64,000 bases of DNA from Erysipelotrichaceae bacterium NK3D112 (GTDB lineage: Bacteria > Bacillota_I > Bacilli_A > Erysipelotrichales > Erysipelotrichaceae), in NCBI GenBank assembly GCA_000701725.1, contig JNJQ01000006.1, positions 1 through 64,000 of the forward strand, given 5' to 3'. Below the pieces are notes generated by a model. It was not told where the DNA came from, did no database searches, and saw nothing but the letters and a program-made list of their open reading frames with translations. Below are positions 1 to 10,590 of the stretch, in pieces. The position numbers were made by a program, and so were the translations under genes. Position 1 is the stretch's first letter. Every line of letters begins with the position of its first letter.

Positions 1-180
1 ACTCACCTCATAAGACGGTTAAACTGCTGCGTATCACCATGAGGGGTGCAACTTTAGTGTTAGAGCTTATAACTGTATCAGTAGGGTGCTGACTTTTAAA
101 GCAGTCATCCAAAGATGCCGCAAGAGATAAAAGCACTTATCTACGTATCCTGTTCAACAGCATTATACGCAAAGGACTCA

Positions 181-302
181 ACACCCTGGCAGACGGGTGT
201 AAAACAGTCTGCCTAGAAAGAGAAGATCAGGCAGGAACCCCGTCCGGTGGGCGGGAAAAGCCGATTTTCATTCCATCCCCTGCAGGGGATGGAATGAAAT
301 CG
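181..302 (+). ncRNA. structured RNA-like element with H-type pseudoknot and long terminal palindrome
   Basis: No credible gene lies in the first 357 bases, but the sequence is highly structured. Stem 1 pairs ACACCC (181-186) with GGGTGT (195-200). The loop inside it carries GGCAGAC (188-194), which pairs exactly with GTCTGCC (207-213), giving a classical H-type pseudoknot with a one-base first loop and an A-rich last loop (201-206). A hairpin CCCGTCC/GGGCGGG (238-244/248-254) follows, then a palindrome whose core 269-296 is perfectly self-complementary and whose arms extend to 262 and 302. No U-tract follows, so it is not a normal terminator. A guide-type RNA or subterminal palindrome of a decayed IS200/IS605-like element would fit, as would a leader RNA of the PTS gene. 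Identity is not established. Confidence 0.4.
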
Positions 303-357
303 TCTTCTATATTCCAAATATCCTGATCTACAAGTAATATACGAGGAGATAGAAAAA

Positions 358-3130
<2,773 letters not shown>

Positions 3131-3261
3131 AAAACAATCCTGTATTGTGCAGCTTGTTTCAGGAAGCCGCATATCTCCGCTCAGTCCTGAACATTCGTTT
3201 CCGGACAGATCGCCGGAACAAAAGCTGCATAGCTGAAAAAAACAGTAATCAACTGATGATG

Positions 3262-3295
3262 AACCGTATGTCGAAGGCATGCGGTTTTCATTTTT
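3262..3295 (+). terminator. intrinsic terminator of the EIIC-GH1 operon
   Basis: AACCGTATG (3262-3270) pairs with CATGCGGTT (3278-3286), with one G-U pair, followed by a T-rich run to 3295. It sits between the GH1 gene and the pyruvate-kinase-like gene and leaves only about 30 bases before the next start. Confidence 0.7.
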
Positions 3296-3327
3296 CGGGG
3301 AAATGATATGATTGTAGCGGTGAAATC

Positions 3328-4320
3328 ATGATTGAAATATTCGGCACAATCGGTCCGGCCTGTTCGGATGTGAAAATACTTGAAGAGATGTTCCGCAACG
3401 GTATGAGCGGCATGCGTCTCAATCTTTCGCACAGCTCTCTTTCATCTGCAAAAGAGATGCTTGATCATTTCCATACCGCCGCAAAAAACGCGGGAGTCAA
3501 AGCGGAGCTGCTCATTGACATGCAGGGGCCTGAACTCAGAATCGGCAAAGTCAGCACGCCTTATGAGATCAGAGAAAACGAAACGGTGATCCTTTCCATA
3601 TCCGAAGGAATCACGATTCCAAAGCGTGTTCTTGATGCAATTGAGGAGAATGACCATATCCTGATTGACGACGGAAAGATCGAACTTCTTGCAGAAGAGA
3701 AGAAAGAACATTCAATTGTATGCACAGTCATCAGAGGAGGAACTGTCTCCTCCCGAAAATCCATCAAGGTGGTGGATAAGAATATCCACGGTCCTGTACT
3801 TACTGAAATGGATCTGATCAATATCAAAGACGCGAAGAAATACGGTGTGAGTGCATTGATGCAGCCGTTTGTCACAGGCGGGGATCAATTGAAGGAAGTC
3901 AGAAGAGTCCTCAATGAAAACGGCTGTGAGGACATCCGCATCTTCGCAAAGATCGAATCAAGGGAAGGAATTGATCACCTGGAGGACATCATCAGATATG
4001 CGGATATGATCGTCATTGCAAGAGGGGATCTCGGCAATGATATGCCTTTATGGGAACTTCCCAAAGCACAGAAGAAAATCGAGAACGTCTGCCTTCAGCA
4101 TCAAAAACCGTTCCTGGTCGTGACACAGATGCTGACATCAATGATTCATTCCCCCGTTCCGACAAGGGCGGAGGTTTCCGATATCTTCAATGCGGTATAT
4201 GACGGTGCCAAAGCCGTTATGGTAACCAATGAAACAGCCGCCGGCGATTATCCGGCGGAAGTGATCCGCTATCTGTACAGAACAGCTGAATCAGCTGAAC
4301 AATACAAAAAGGAGAATTGA
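3328..4320 (+). CDS. single-domain pyruvate-kinase-like protein (no C-terminal domain)
   Basis: The protein matches the catalytic A and B domains of pyruvate kinase, which makes pyruvate and ATP from phosphoenolpyruvate. Catalytic landmarks are kept: RLNLSH (30-35, usual RLNFSH), DMQGPELR (64-71), KIE (208-210), ARGDLG (231-236) and TQML (266-269). The usual MLSGETA is changed to MVTNETA near residue 300. It is only 330 residues, against about 470-590 for the family, and stops cleanly after the catalytic barrel, so the C-terminal allosteric/tetramer domain is missing. There is no trace of the missing part downstream; the esterase gene starts 3 bp later. It may be an unregulated isozyme or a specialised relative. 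The ribosome binding site is weak. Confidence 0.75.
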   Translation: MIEIFGTIGPACSDVKILEEMFRNGMSGMRLNLSHSSLSSAKEMLDHFHTAAKNAGVKAELLIDMQGPELRIGKVSTPYEIRENETVILSISEGITIPKRVLDAIEENDHILIDDGKIELLAEEKKEHSIVCTVIRGGTVSSRKSIKVVDKNIHGPVLTEMDLINIKDAKKYGVSALMQPFVTGGDQLKEVRRVLNENGCEDIRIFAKIESREGIDHLEDIIRYADMIVIARGDLGNDMPLWELPKAQKKIENVCLQHQKPFLVVTQMLTSMIHSPVPTRAEVSDIFNAVYDGAKAVMVTNETAAGDYPAEVIRYLYRTAESAEQYKKEN

Positions 4321-4323
4321 TCT

Positions 4324-5154
4324 ATGGCACAGATGGAAGTCAACTTTTATTCAAACTCACTGATGAGAACCGCGACAGTCAATGTCATCATTCCGACTGA
4401 CAAGAGAACAAATCTCGGCCAGCTTGCCGCGCCGGCAAAATTCCCGGTTCTGTATCTGCTTCATGGAATTCTGGGCAATTATACAGATTGGATCAGCGGC
4501 ACAACCGTTCAGTCTTTGGCGGACACTTACAACCTCTGTGTCGTCATGCCAAGCGGAGACAACAAGTTCTATGTTGATTCCACAAAGACAGGAGATCTTT
4601 ACGGAACATTCATTTCCGAAGAACTTCCCGATTTCATTGAACGCACATTCCCGGTATACACAGACAGGGAACATACCTTCCTGGCAGGCCTTTCCATGGG
4701 CGGCTTCGGAACCATTGTCAACGGACTCAAACATCCCGAGAAGTTCGGTTATCTCGGTCTGTTCTCCGCCGCACTGATCAAAAACAACATCATCAATTCC
4801 AGAAACAAGGATGTTCAGGATCTGTTGACGAAGAAGAATTATGAAACGATGTTTGATCTGAAGAATGCGAAGGATTATGAAGGCAGCGTCAATGATTACG
4901 ACGCCTTGGCTGAAAAACTGAAAAACGGTGAAAAGCCGAAGATCTGGATGGCCTGCGGAACGGATGATTCCCTTTATCCGGCCAATGAGGAATACGCAAA
5001 GAAACTTAAGGAACTCGGCTATTCCGTCAAATGGTCCAAGTGGAAAGGAAAACACGACTGGATTTTCTGGCAGGAGTGCATTGTCAGATTCATTCCATGG
5101 CTTCCGCTCGCCCAGGGTGAAGCAGGCAGATCCAGCGGAAACGTGGGGGTTTGA
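4324..5154 (+). CDS. alpha/beta-hydrolase esterase (tributyrin esterase EstA / esterase-D type)
   Basis: A cytoplasmic serine esterase of the putative-esterase family (PF00756), acting on short-chain acyl or acetyl esters. The nucleophile elbow is GLSMG (122-126, Ser124); the acid is expected in CGTDDS near residue 218 and the histidine in GKHDW near 245. The oxyanion-hole region LLHGILGNYTDW (45-56) is typical of S-formylglutathione hydrolase and EstA relatives. The 276-residue length is usual. It starts 3 bp after the pyruvate-kinase-like gene and is followed at once by a membrane protein, so the three form one operon. Deacetylation of plant or host glycans before or after PTS uptake is a possible role, by context only. 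Confidence 0.8.
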   Translation: MAQMEVNFYSNSLMRTATVNVIIPTDKRTNLGQLAAPAKFPVLYLLHGILGNYTDWISGTTVQSLADTYNLCVVMPSGDNKFYVDSTKTGDLYGTFISEELPDFIERTFPVYTDREHTFLAGLSMGGFGTIVNGLKHPEKFGYLGLFSAALIKNNIINSRNKDVQDLLTKKNYETMFDLKNAKDYEGSVNDYDALAEKLKNGEKPKIWMACGTDDSLYPANEEYAKKLKELGYSVKWSKWKGKHDWIFWQECIVRFIPWLPLAQGEAGRSSGNVGV

Positions 5155-5720
5155 TGGCTAAACGATTCTATATGAACCGGCTTGCCATTGTGTTCAGCAC
5201 ACCGATGACAATGCTGGCATTGATCATTTTCGCGATTGCGTGGATGGAGAATAAAACCCATGAAACAAAATACCGGATCATCATGGCGGTTCTCGCTCTG
5301 ATTCTTCTGGTGATCATGTTCTTCTATTACCGCTATAAATTCAGAATCTCCTCTGTGATCCGCAAGGCGGAAAATGTGAATGAATATGAAAAAGGCGGCA
5401 TGCTGGAGCGCTCCTTCATCCTTGAGGACAGAATGCTCGCCGGCTGCGGTTTCAATGTCTCAGAACAGAAAACAACCGGAATCAGAGAAATGTCCCTTGA
5501 GGAAAAAGGAAGAAAAATCATACTGCATCTGACCAATTCTGAAGGCACATTTGATATGCAGGCAATTGACAAAGGCGAAGCGGAACGGTTTGCGGTATTC
5601 ATGAAACGCAAAAATCCGGATATCATCCTGAACAATGTGACCCCGAAAGGAAACGGCACATTGAAAGAACTCGGTGCCGGTGTCACGGTATCACCTTTGC
5701 GCGAAGACGAATCTGAATGA
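5154..5720 (+). CDS. membrane protein of unknown function, two TM helices
   Basis: I do not recognise the family. The 188-residue protein begins with two adjacent membrane helices (roughly residues 8-28 and 36-58) followed by a soluble domain of about 125 residues with alternating beta-type segments, probably cytoplasmic. I chose the ATG at 5154, which overlaps the esterase stop (TGATG) and has a GGGGG box upstream, rather than the TTG one codon earlier. The layout resembles another unknown gene in this window at 21760-22314. It is the last gene of the operon and is followed by a strong hairpin. Confidence 0.7.
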   Translation: MAKRFYMNRLAIVFSTPMTMLALIIFAIAWMENKTHETKYRIIMAVLALILLVIMFFYYRYKFRISSVIRKAENVNEYEKGGMLERSFILEDRMLAGCGFNVSEQKTTGIREMSLEEKGRKIILHLTNSEGTFDMQAIDKGEAERFAVFMKRKNPDIILNNVTPKGNGTLKELGAGVTVSPLREDESE

Positions 5721-5725
5721 GAAAG

Positions 5726-5756
5726 GCCGGCTGATTGATATCAGCCGGCTTTCATC
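5726..5756. terminator. bidirectional terminator between convergent genes
   Basis: GCCGGCTGAT (5726-5735) pairs perfectly with ATCAGCCGGC (5740-5749) around a four-base loop. Short T-rich and A-rich flanks allow it to serve both the plus-strand membrane-protein gene and the minus-strand zinc-ribbon gene that ends at 5761. Confidence 0.7.
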
Positions 5757-5760
5757 ATTG

Positions 5761-5976
5761 TTAACGGAATTTTTCTTCCAGTACCGGAAGATCTTCAAGA
5801 TCGATCCATTCCTCGGAATATCCGCAGTCCAGACACACATACCGGGGGACCTTCACATAGGAGAAGATTGTGATGCCTACGGGGATATTATTGCCCGCAC
5901 CGTACGCTTTCGCCTGTCCTTCGATCCGTATAATGTTCGATTGTCCGCATTTGGGACAGATGCCGGTGTTTTTCAT
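5761..5976 (-). CDS. small zinc-ribbon protein
   Basis: A 71-residue protein with one CPKC pair near the N-terminus and one CLDC pair about 40 residues later, spaced as in a treble-clef or ribbon zinc site, with a short acidic C-terminal tail (LEDLPVLEEKF). The specific function is unknown. It starts 1 bp after the flotillin gene stops on the same strand, so the two are co-transcribed and share control by the upstream yybP-ykoY riboswitch. A role as a partner or metal-dependent accessory of the flotillin is possible but is only context. Confidence 0.75.
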   Translation of the reverse strand: MKNTGICPKCGQSNIIRIEGQAKAYGAGNNIPVGITIFSYVKVPRYVCLDCGYSEEWIDLEDLPVLEEKFR

Positions 5977-5977
5977 T

Positions 5978-7435
5978 TTACTTTACCTCCAATGCAGCTC
6001 CTGAACTTTCCAGGTGGATATTGCGGTTGACCTTTGCGTCATAAGTGTTGGCTTTCATGATTTCAGCGAAATCAACGCCGGTCGCCTCACTCATCGTATC
6101 AAATACCTGCTTCATAATCACGGGCATATTGCCGGAGATCTGCGAAGCACCGGCATCATTTGAACCTGTGCCATAGATATTGATTTTGTCGATGGAGGAG
6201 AGAGGCTTTGCGATTTCGGCGGCCATCTCAGGCATGATTCTGATCATCATTTCCGCCATGGCAGCGCCGTTGTACTTCTTATAGGCTTCGGCTTTCTTTT
6301 CCATTGCCTCAGCTTCGGCCAGACCCTTGAGTCTTGCGGCTTCCGCTTCCGCCTTGCCCTTTGCGGCAATACCGGCTGCTTCCGCCTCATACTTTGCCTT
6401 GATACCGGCCGCTTCCTGCTCGGCAGTGAATCTGGCAGCTTCGGCTTCCTTCTGTTTTTTAATCAGCTGTGCTTCCGCCGCTTTTTCCGCCGCGTATTTG
6501 TCCGCGTCCGCTTTCTTTTCGATGGCAGCTGCGAGTTCCTGCTGTCTGACACTGACTTCCTTCTGTTTCAGTTCCGCTTCTCTTTCAGCCCTTGCGATCT
6601 GGGCGTTCACGGTTGCGGTCTGAATGACTTTCTGCTGTTCCTGATTCTGGATTTCATATGCCGCATCCGCCTGTGCCCTTGCCGTATCGGACATGGACTT
6701 CAGTTCGGATTCACGGACAGAGAGTTCATTGTTCTTTCTGGCGATTTCCGTCTGGGCGGCGACTCTTGCGTCATTGGCAGCTCTGTCAGCTTCCGCCTTT
6801 GCGATGGCGACATCTCTGTCTGCCTCGGCTTTGGCGATGGCAGCGTCTTTCTTGATTTTGGCGGTGTTGTCCATACCCAGATCATTGATCAGACCGTTTT
6901 CATCGGTGACATTCTGAATATTGCAGGAGAGAATCTCAATACCAAGCTTTTCCATATCCTTGGATGCCTTGGCCATGACCTGATCCGAGAAGGAGTCACG
7001 GTCGGTGTTGATTGTTTTCAGATCCAGTGTACCGATGATTTCTCTCATGTTGCCCTGCAGGGAATCCTGCAGATCCAGGGCGATGTCCTGCGGCTTCTTG
7101 TTCAGGAAGTTTCTTTCCGCTTTGAGCATTCCTTCCGGACTTGTATCGATTCTGACCTTTGCGATCGCGTCGACTTTGACGTTAATGAAGTCATTGGTCG
7201 GAATATACGAGTCCGTTTTAATATCGACTGAAATCTGGTTCAGATAAAGATGGTCGACTTTCTCAAGATAGGGGATCTTCAGTCCTGCCCGGCCGATCAA
7301 TACTCTCGGTGTTTTCTTTAAACCGGAGATGATGACCGCCTTGTCCGGGGATGCCTTGACATAACCTGTCAGCAGGATAACAACTGCGAGCAATGCAATG
7401 ATGATAATCGGGATGAAAACGACAAATTTTTCCAT
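5978..7435 (-). CDS. floT: flotillin-like SPFH/Band-7 membrane scaffold protein
   Basis: A membrane-anchored scaffold that organises functional membrane microdomains in Bacillota. The N-terminus carries one hydrophobic anchor (about residues 3-24), followed by the SPFH/PHB domain (about 30-190) and a long heptad-rich coiled coil full of Ala-Glu-Ala repeats (about 210-400), ending in a non-helical tail. The 485-residue length is close to FloT/YuaG. I moved the start to the ATG at 7435 because AGGAGG lies just upstream (7441-7446); the longer open frame to 7540 runs through the riboswitch terminator. It is first in an operon with a zinc-ribbon gene, and its leader holds a yybP-ykoY riboswitch and a terminator. 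Confidence 0.9.
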   Translation of the reverse strand: MEKFVVFIPIIIIALLAVVILLTGYVKASPDKAVIISGLKKTPRVLIGRAGLKIPYLEKVDHLYLNQISVDIKTDSYIPTNDFINVKVDAIAKVRIDTSPEGMLKAERNFLNKKPQDIALDLQDSLQGNMREIIGTLDLKTINTDRDSFSDQVMAKASKDMEKLGIEILSCNIQNVTDENGLINDLGMDNTAKIKKDAAIAKAEADRDVAIAKAEADRAANDARVAAQTEIARKNNELSVRESELKSMSDTARAQADAAYEIQNQEQQKVIQTATVNAQIARAEREAELKQKEVSVRQQELAAAIEKKADADKYAAEKAAEAQLIKKQKEAEAARFTAEQEAAGIKAKYEAEAAGIAAKGKAEAEAARLKGLAEAEAMEKKAEAYKKYNGAAMAEMMIRIMPEMAAEIAKPLSSIDKINIYGTGSNDAGASQISGNMPVIMKQVFDTMSEATGVDFAEIMKANTYDAKVNRNIHLESSGAALEVK

Positions 7436-7519
7436 ATAGACCTCCTTGCGGTTTTCATATATGAGCCTTCTGTCTGCCCGCACATTTCCAGCCTTCCGGC
7501 TCAGCTTCATGTGATATTG

Positions 7520-7550
7520 AAAAAACGGATACAGCTTCACTGTACCCGTG
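7520..7550 (-). terminator. riboswitch-linked intrinsic terminator ahead of the flotillin gene
   Basis: Read on the minus strand, CGGGTACAG pairs with CTGTATCCG around a short loop and is followed by six Ts. It lies between the yybP-ykoY aptamer and the flotillin start, where a transcription-terminating expression platform would be expected. Confidence 0.75.
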
Positions 7551-7587
7551 ATTTTTGAGATATATGCACACGGACAGATTTCAGCTG

Positions 7588-7684
7588 TTCGCGAGTCTCA
7601 CAGATTAAGGCTGACCGGATGAGTATTCATCGTCCTGACGACCAGCCGCGTTATGCGGTGCCGCCTGCTACTCCCTCACTTGAG
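7588..7684 (-). promoter_or_regulatory. yybP-ykoY (Mn2+-sensing) riboswitch aptamer
   Basis: On the minus strand the leader contains the conserved elements of this aptamer in order: GAGGGAGTAGC, then GGTCGTCAGGACG, then a hairpin ending CATCCGGTC, then GTGAGACTCGC. The closing helix P1 pairs GTGAG (complement of 7675-7679) with CTCGC (complement of 7591-7595), including one G-U pair. These match the crystallised Lactococcus yybP-ykoY sequence pattern (GGGGAGUAGC, GUCGUCA, CACCGGC, CAAGACC). The family senses Mn2+ and usually turns genes on. A terminator follows, so control is probably by transcription antitermination of the flotillin and zinc-ribbon genes. Confidence 0.85.
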
Positions 7685-7687
7685 ATT

Positions 7688-7716
7688 AATATACATACGG
7701 ACTGACCGGCGGTCAA
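7688..7716 (-). promoter_or_regulatory. sigma-A-type promoter with palindromic operator-like site
   Basis: On the minus strand TTGACC and TATATT are separated by exactly 17 bases, placing the transcript start just before the riboswitch. The -35 box is embedded in the perfect 13-base palindrome TGACCGCCGGTCA, a likely repressor site of TetR type. A related palindrome overlaps the promoter at 31229-31256. Confidence 0.7.
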
Positions 7717-7842
7717 TATGTTTTGGAGAAAGATTTGTGAAATCTGATTGTGCAGTACTGCCTGTTTTACTGAATTCATTTTCACTGAAAAATCATTCAG
7801 TAAAAAGAGAGTGTGTAAATCTGTTCCGGTATTCTCAGATAT

Positions 7843-9207
7843 TTAATCCTGATTTTTTGAAATTTCAATTCTTCTCTTTTTTCCTTTGATTTTCAAACCG
7901 TTCAGTTCATCGATGACAGATGCGTCATGATTGATAATCCTGACCAGTGAGTACTGATCCTGGATTTCAATTGTGCCGATCTCTTCGAAAGCAATTCTGG
8001 AAGTCAGTGCGCCGACGATATCCTTCGGCCTCAGTTTTTCATTTCTGCCGCCGCGTATGAGAATCATGACCGTATCATCATTTCTCTTTATCTCTTTTGC
8101 CAGAGGGACGGTAAGATCATTGGTTTTTGTTTGATCAATGATCAGCTCAGATGATTCATTCATGATCATCTTTGCGGTTTCCGAATCCATCTCATCCTTT
8201 GCGATCAATGAAATGGTGATGCCTTCATTCTGCTGATGGGCGCTTCTGCCGCTGCGGTGGATATAGGTGTTTGTATCCAGAGGCAGATCATAATGAATGA
8301 CATGGCTGATGCCGGGCAGATCCAGACCTCTTGCCATCGCATCGGTTGCGACGATGATGCGGATATTTCCGGCTTTGAACGCATCTATGGTTTTCAGTCT
8401 GGTTTTCTCATCATAGTCGGAAGAGAAAGGCGCGGAAAGAATCTTCTTCTGTTTCAGCTTCTGGTTCAGCTGTTTCACAGTACTCTTGTAATTGACGAAG
8501 ATGACCGCAGATTCAATTTCCTCATGTCTCAGAATTGCAAACAGACTTTCTTCCTTGTCTTTGCACAACAGACAGTATTCATCGATTCTTTCATTCACTT
8601 CTGTACTGACATTCATGATGATTTTTCTGTAATCTTCATGAAGATATGACGCAGTCTCATCATCCATGGTTGCCGAGACACAGATGCGCCGCGGATCATT
8701 GATTTTGCTCAGAATGAAATTCATTTCCTCCGCCTGGCCGGTGGAGCGGATATGATCCGCCTCATCCATGATCAGATATTTCAGTAAGGAAAGATCAATA
8801 ACGTCCTGCCGTAACAGATCGCAAAGTCTTCCTGGTGTGCCGATGATCACATGCGGCCGGTGTTTCAGTGCGTTGATCTGTTTTTCCGTATCAAGCCCGC
8901 CGATTGCGCATACACAATGAATGCCCGCATAGACGGAAAGCGCACCCGCTTCCTTATGGATCTGTACGGCCAGTTCCCTGGTCGGGGCAATGATGAGAAT
9001 CTGTGTGTCATTGCATAAGGAATCCGTCATTGAAAGCACCGGAATCAGATAAGCCGCGGTTTTGCCTGAACCGGTTTCGGCCTGGATGAAAAGATCTTTC
9101 GTTTCATCCATATATAAAAGAACTTCTTCCTGTACCGGCAGAAGGGAAGTATAGCCAAGGGATTCCATGCCCTTGCGGATCAAAGCGGGGATCATTGTTT
9201 TTTCCAT
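7843..9207 (-). CDS. dbpA: DEAD-box RNA helicase of the DbpA/YxiN type
   Basis: An ATP-dependent RNA helicase probably acting in 50S ribosomal subunit assembly. Helicase motifs are all present: AETGSGKT (43-50), PTRELA, TPGRL, DEAD, SAT and HRSGRSAH. The last 70 or so residues (from about VMILIRGGRNEKL) match the DbpA RNA-binding domain that recognises 23S rRNA hairpin 92. I chose the ATG at 9207 (454 residues), the usual distance before the Q-motif region; a longer open frame to 9405 runs under the divergent mnmE gene and looks like shadow. The ribosome binding site is weak, and ATG at 9195 is an alternative. It is divergent from mnmE with only 55 bp between. Confidence 0.88.
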   Translation of the reverse strand: MEKTMIPALIRKGMESLGYTSLLPVQEEVLLYMDETKDLFIQAETGSGKTAAYLIPVLSMTDSLCNDTQILIIAPTRELAVQIHKEAGALSVYAGIHCVCAIGGLDTEKQINALKHRPHVIIGTPGRLCDLLRQDVIDLSLLKYLIMDEADHIRSTGQAEEMNFILSKINDPRRICVSATMDDETASYLHEDYRKIIMNVSTEVNERIDEYCLLCKDKEESLFAILRHEEIESAVIFVNYKSTVKQLNQKLKQKKILSAPFSSDYDEKTRLKTIDAFKAGNIRIIVATDAMARGLDLPGISHVIHYDLPLDTNTYIHRSGRSAHQQNEGITISLIAKDEMDSETAKMIMNESSELIIDQTKTNDLTVPLAKEIKRNDDTVMILIRGGRNEKLRPKDIVGALTSRIAFEEIGTIEIQDQYSLVRIINHDASVIDELNGLKIKGKKRRIEISKNQD

Positions 9208-9262
9208 ACCGGTATCATAGCACAGCGCTTCTTGTGATACACTTATTGCCGAGGATAAGAAC

Positions 9263-10588
9263 ATGTTCAGAGATACGATCGCGGCGATTGCCACAGCCCC
9301 GGCCATGGGTGCTGTTTCCTTAATCAGAATATCCGGAGATGACGCATTACATGCAGTATCATCCCTGACGCATAAGGACTTTTCCAATGCGAAGGGATAT
9401 ACCATCCACTATGCCACTGTCTATGACGGGGATGAGCCCGTGGATGAAGTGCTTGTGTCGGTTTTCAGAGCGCCGAAATCCTATACCGGCGAGGATGTGA
9501 TCGAACTGGGCTGCCATGGCGGTGTCTATATCACCAGAAGAATTCTTTCGCTTGTCTATGGCTGCGGTGTCAGGCCGGCCAGAAGAGGGGAATTCACCGA
9601 ACGGGCATTCCTCAATGACAAGATGGATCTTTCCCAGGCGGAAGCGGTCAATGATCTGATCAACGCAAAGGATTCCACCAACGCGAAAAGCGCCGTTCAT
9701 TCATTGAAAGGCTCTGTCACAAGACTGCTTGCACCGCTGGAAGAGGAACTGACCCAGATTATTGCCAATATCGAAGTCAATATTGATTATCCGGAATACG
9801 ATGATGTGCACCAGCTGACGGAAGAAGAAATCCTTCCCGCCTGTGAAAAATGGCAGAAACAGATCCATGAGATCATTGAGACTGCCGAAAAGGCGCACAT
9901 CGCAAGAGAAGGCATCAAAACAGTTATTCTCGGCAGACCCAATGTCGGCAAATCCTCATTGCTCAATGCCATGCTGGAAGAGGACAAGGCGATTGTCACC
10001 GACATTGCCGGCACAACCAGAGATCTGGTCGAGGGAACCGTGAGAATCGGCGGGATCACATTGAATCTGATTGATACTGCCGGTATCCGCGAAAGTGAGG
10101 ACAAGGTGGAAAAGATCGGTATTCAGAGATCGATCGATGCCATGAATGAGGCCCAGCTTGTCATTCTGGTTCTTGAAGCAGGCAAAGAACTCAATGAAGA
10201 GGATCAGAAACTTCTGGAAATGACCGAAGGCAGACAGCGCATCATTGTCTATAACAAGAATGATCAGGCTGAGATGAAGGATGTGCTTTCCATCTCCGCC
10301 ATCAACAACGACATCGCTCCTCTGGTCGAGGCGATCCGCGCAAAATATGAAAACGAACTGTTCGCCGCTGAAAGCGACACGCTGAACAACGAGAGACAGA
10401 CCGGTCTTGCCATCCAGGCACAATCCGCCATGAAAGATGCCATCAATGCATTGAAGGCAGGCATGGAACTGGATCTTGTCACCCTCGATCTGCAGAGAAG
10501 CTGGGAAGCGCTGCGCGAAATCACAGGAAAGGCAGGCAGGGAGAATCTTCTCGATGAGATCTTCTCCAGATTCTGCTTAGGAAAATAA
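9263..10588 (+). CDS. mnmE: tRNA uridine-5-carboxymethylaminomethyl modification GTPase
   Basis: With MnmG this GTPase installs the cmnm5 group on U34 of tRNAs reading two-fold degenerate codons. The N-terminal folate-binding domain (about 1-115) is followed by a helical domain holding the G domain, with RPNVGKSS near residue 225, IAGTTRD, DTAGIRE and NKND. The protein ends in CLGK (438-441), the catalytic C-x-G-K motif. The 441-residue length is normal. GAGGATAAG precedes the ATG. It heads a tightly packed cluster in which tatD starts 2 bp after its stop. Confidence 0.96.
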   Translation: MFRDTIAAIATAPAMGAVSLIRISGDDALHAVSSLTHKDFSNAKGYTIHYATVYDGDEPVDEVLVSVFRAPKSYTGEDVIELGCHGGVYITRRILSLVYGCGVRPARRGEFTERAFLNDKMDLSQAEAVNDLINAKDSTNAKSAVHSLKGSVTRLLAPLEEELTQIIANIEVNIDYPEYDDVHQLTEEEILPACEKWQKQIHEIIETAEKAHIAREGIKTVILGRPNVGKSSLLNAMLEEDKAIVTDIAGTTRDLVEGTVRIGGITLNLIDTAGIRESEDKVEKIGIQRSIDAMNEAQLVILVLEAGKELNEEDQKLLEMTEGRQRIIVYNKNDQAEMKDVLSISAINNDIAPLVEAIRAKYENELFAAESDTLNNERQTGLAIQAQSAMKDAINALKAGMELDLVTLDLQRSWEALREITGKAGRENLLDEIFSRFCLGK

Positions 10589-10590
10589 CT

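Noticed and set aside
88..333. Open frame ending at 333, considered as the tail of a TnpB-like transposase
   Set aside because: No start codon, no zinc-finger or RuvC motif, and the DNA is explained better by RNA structure; kept only as a possible mobile-element remnant.
9207..9405. N-terminal extension of the DbpA-like helicase
   Set aside because: The extra 66 residues run under mnmE coding sequence and resemble no helicase N-terminus; the internal ATG gives a normal-length protein.
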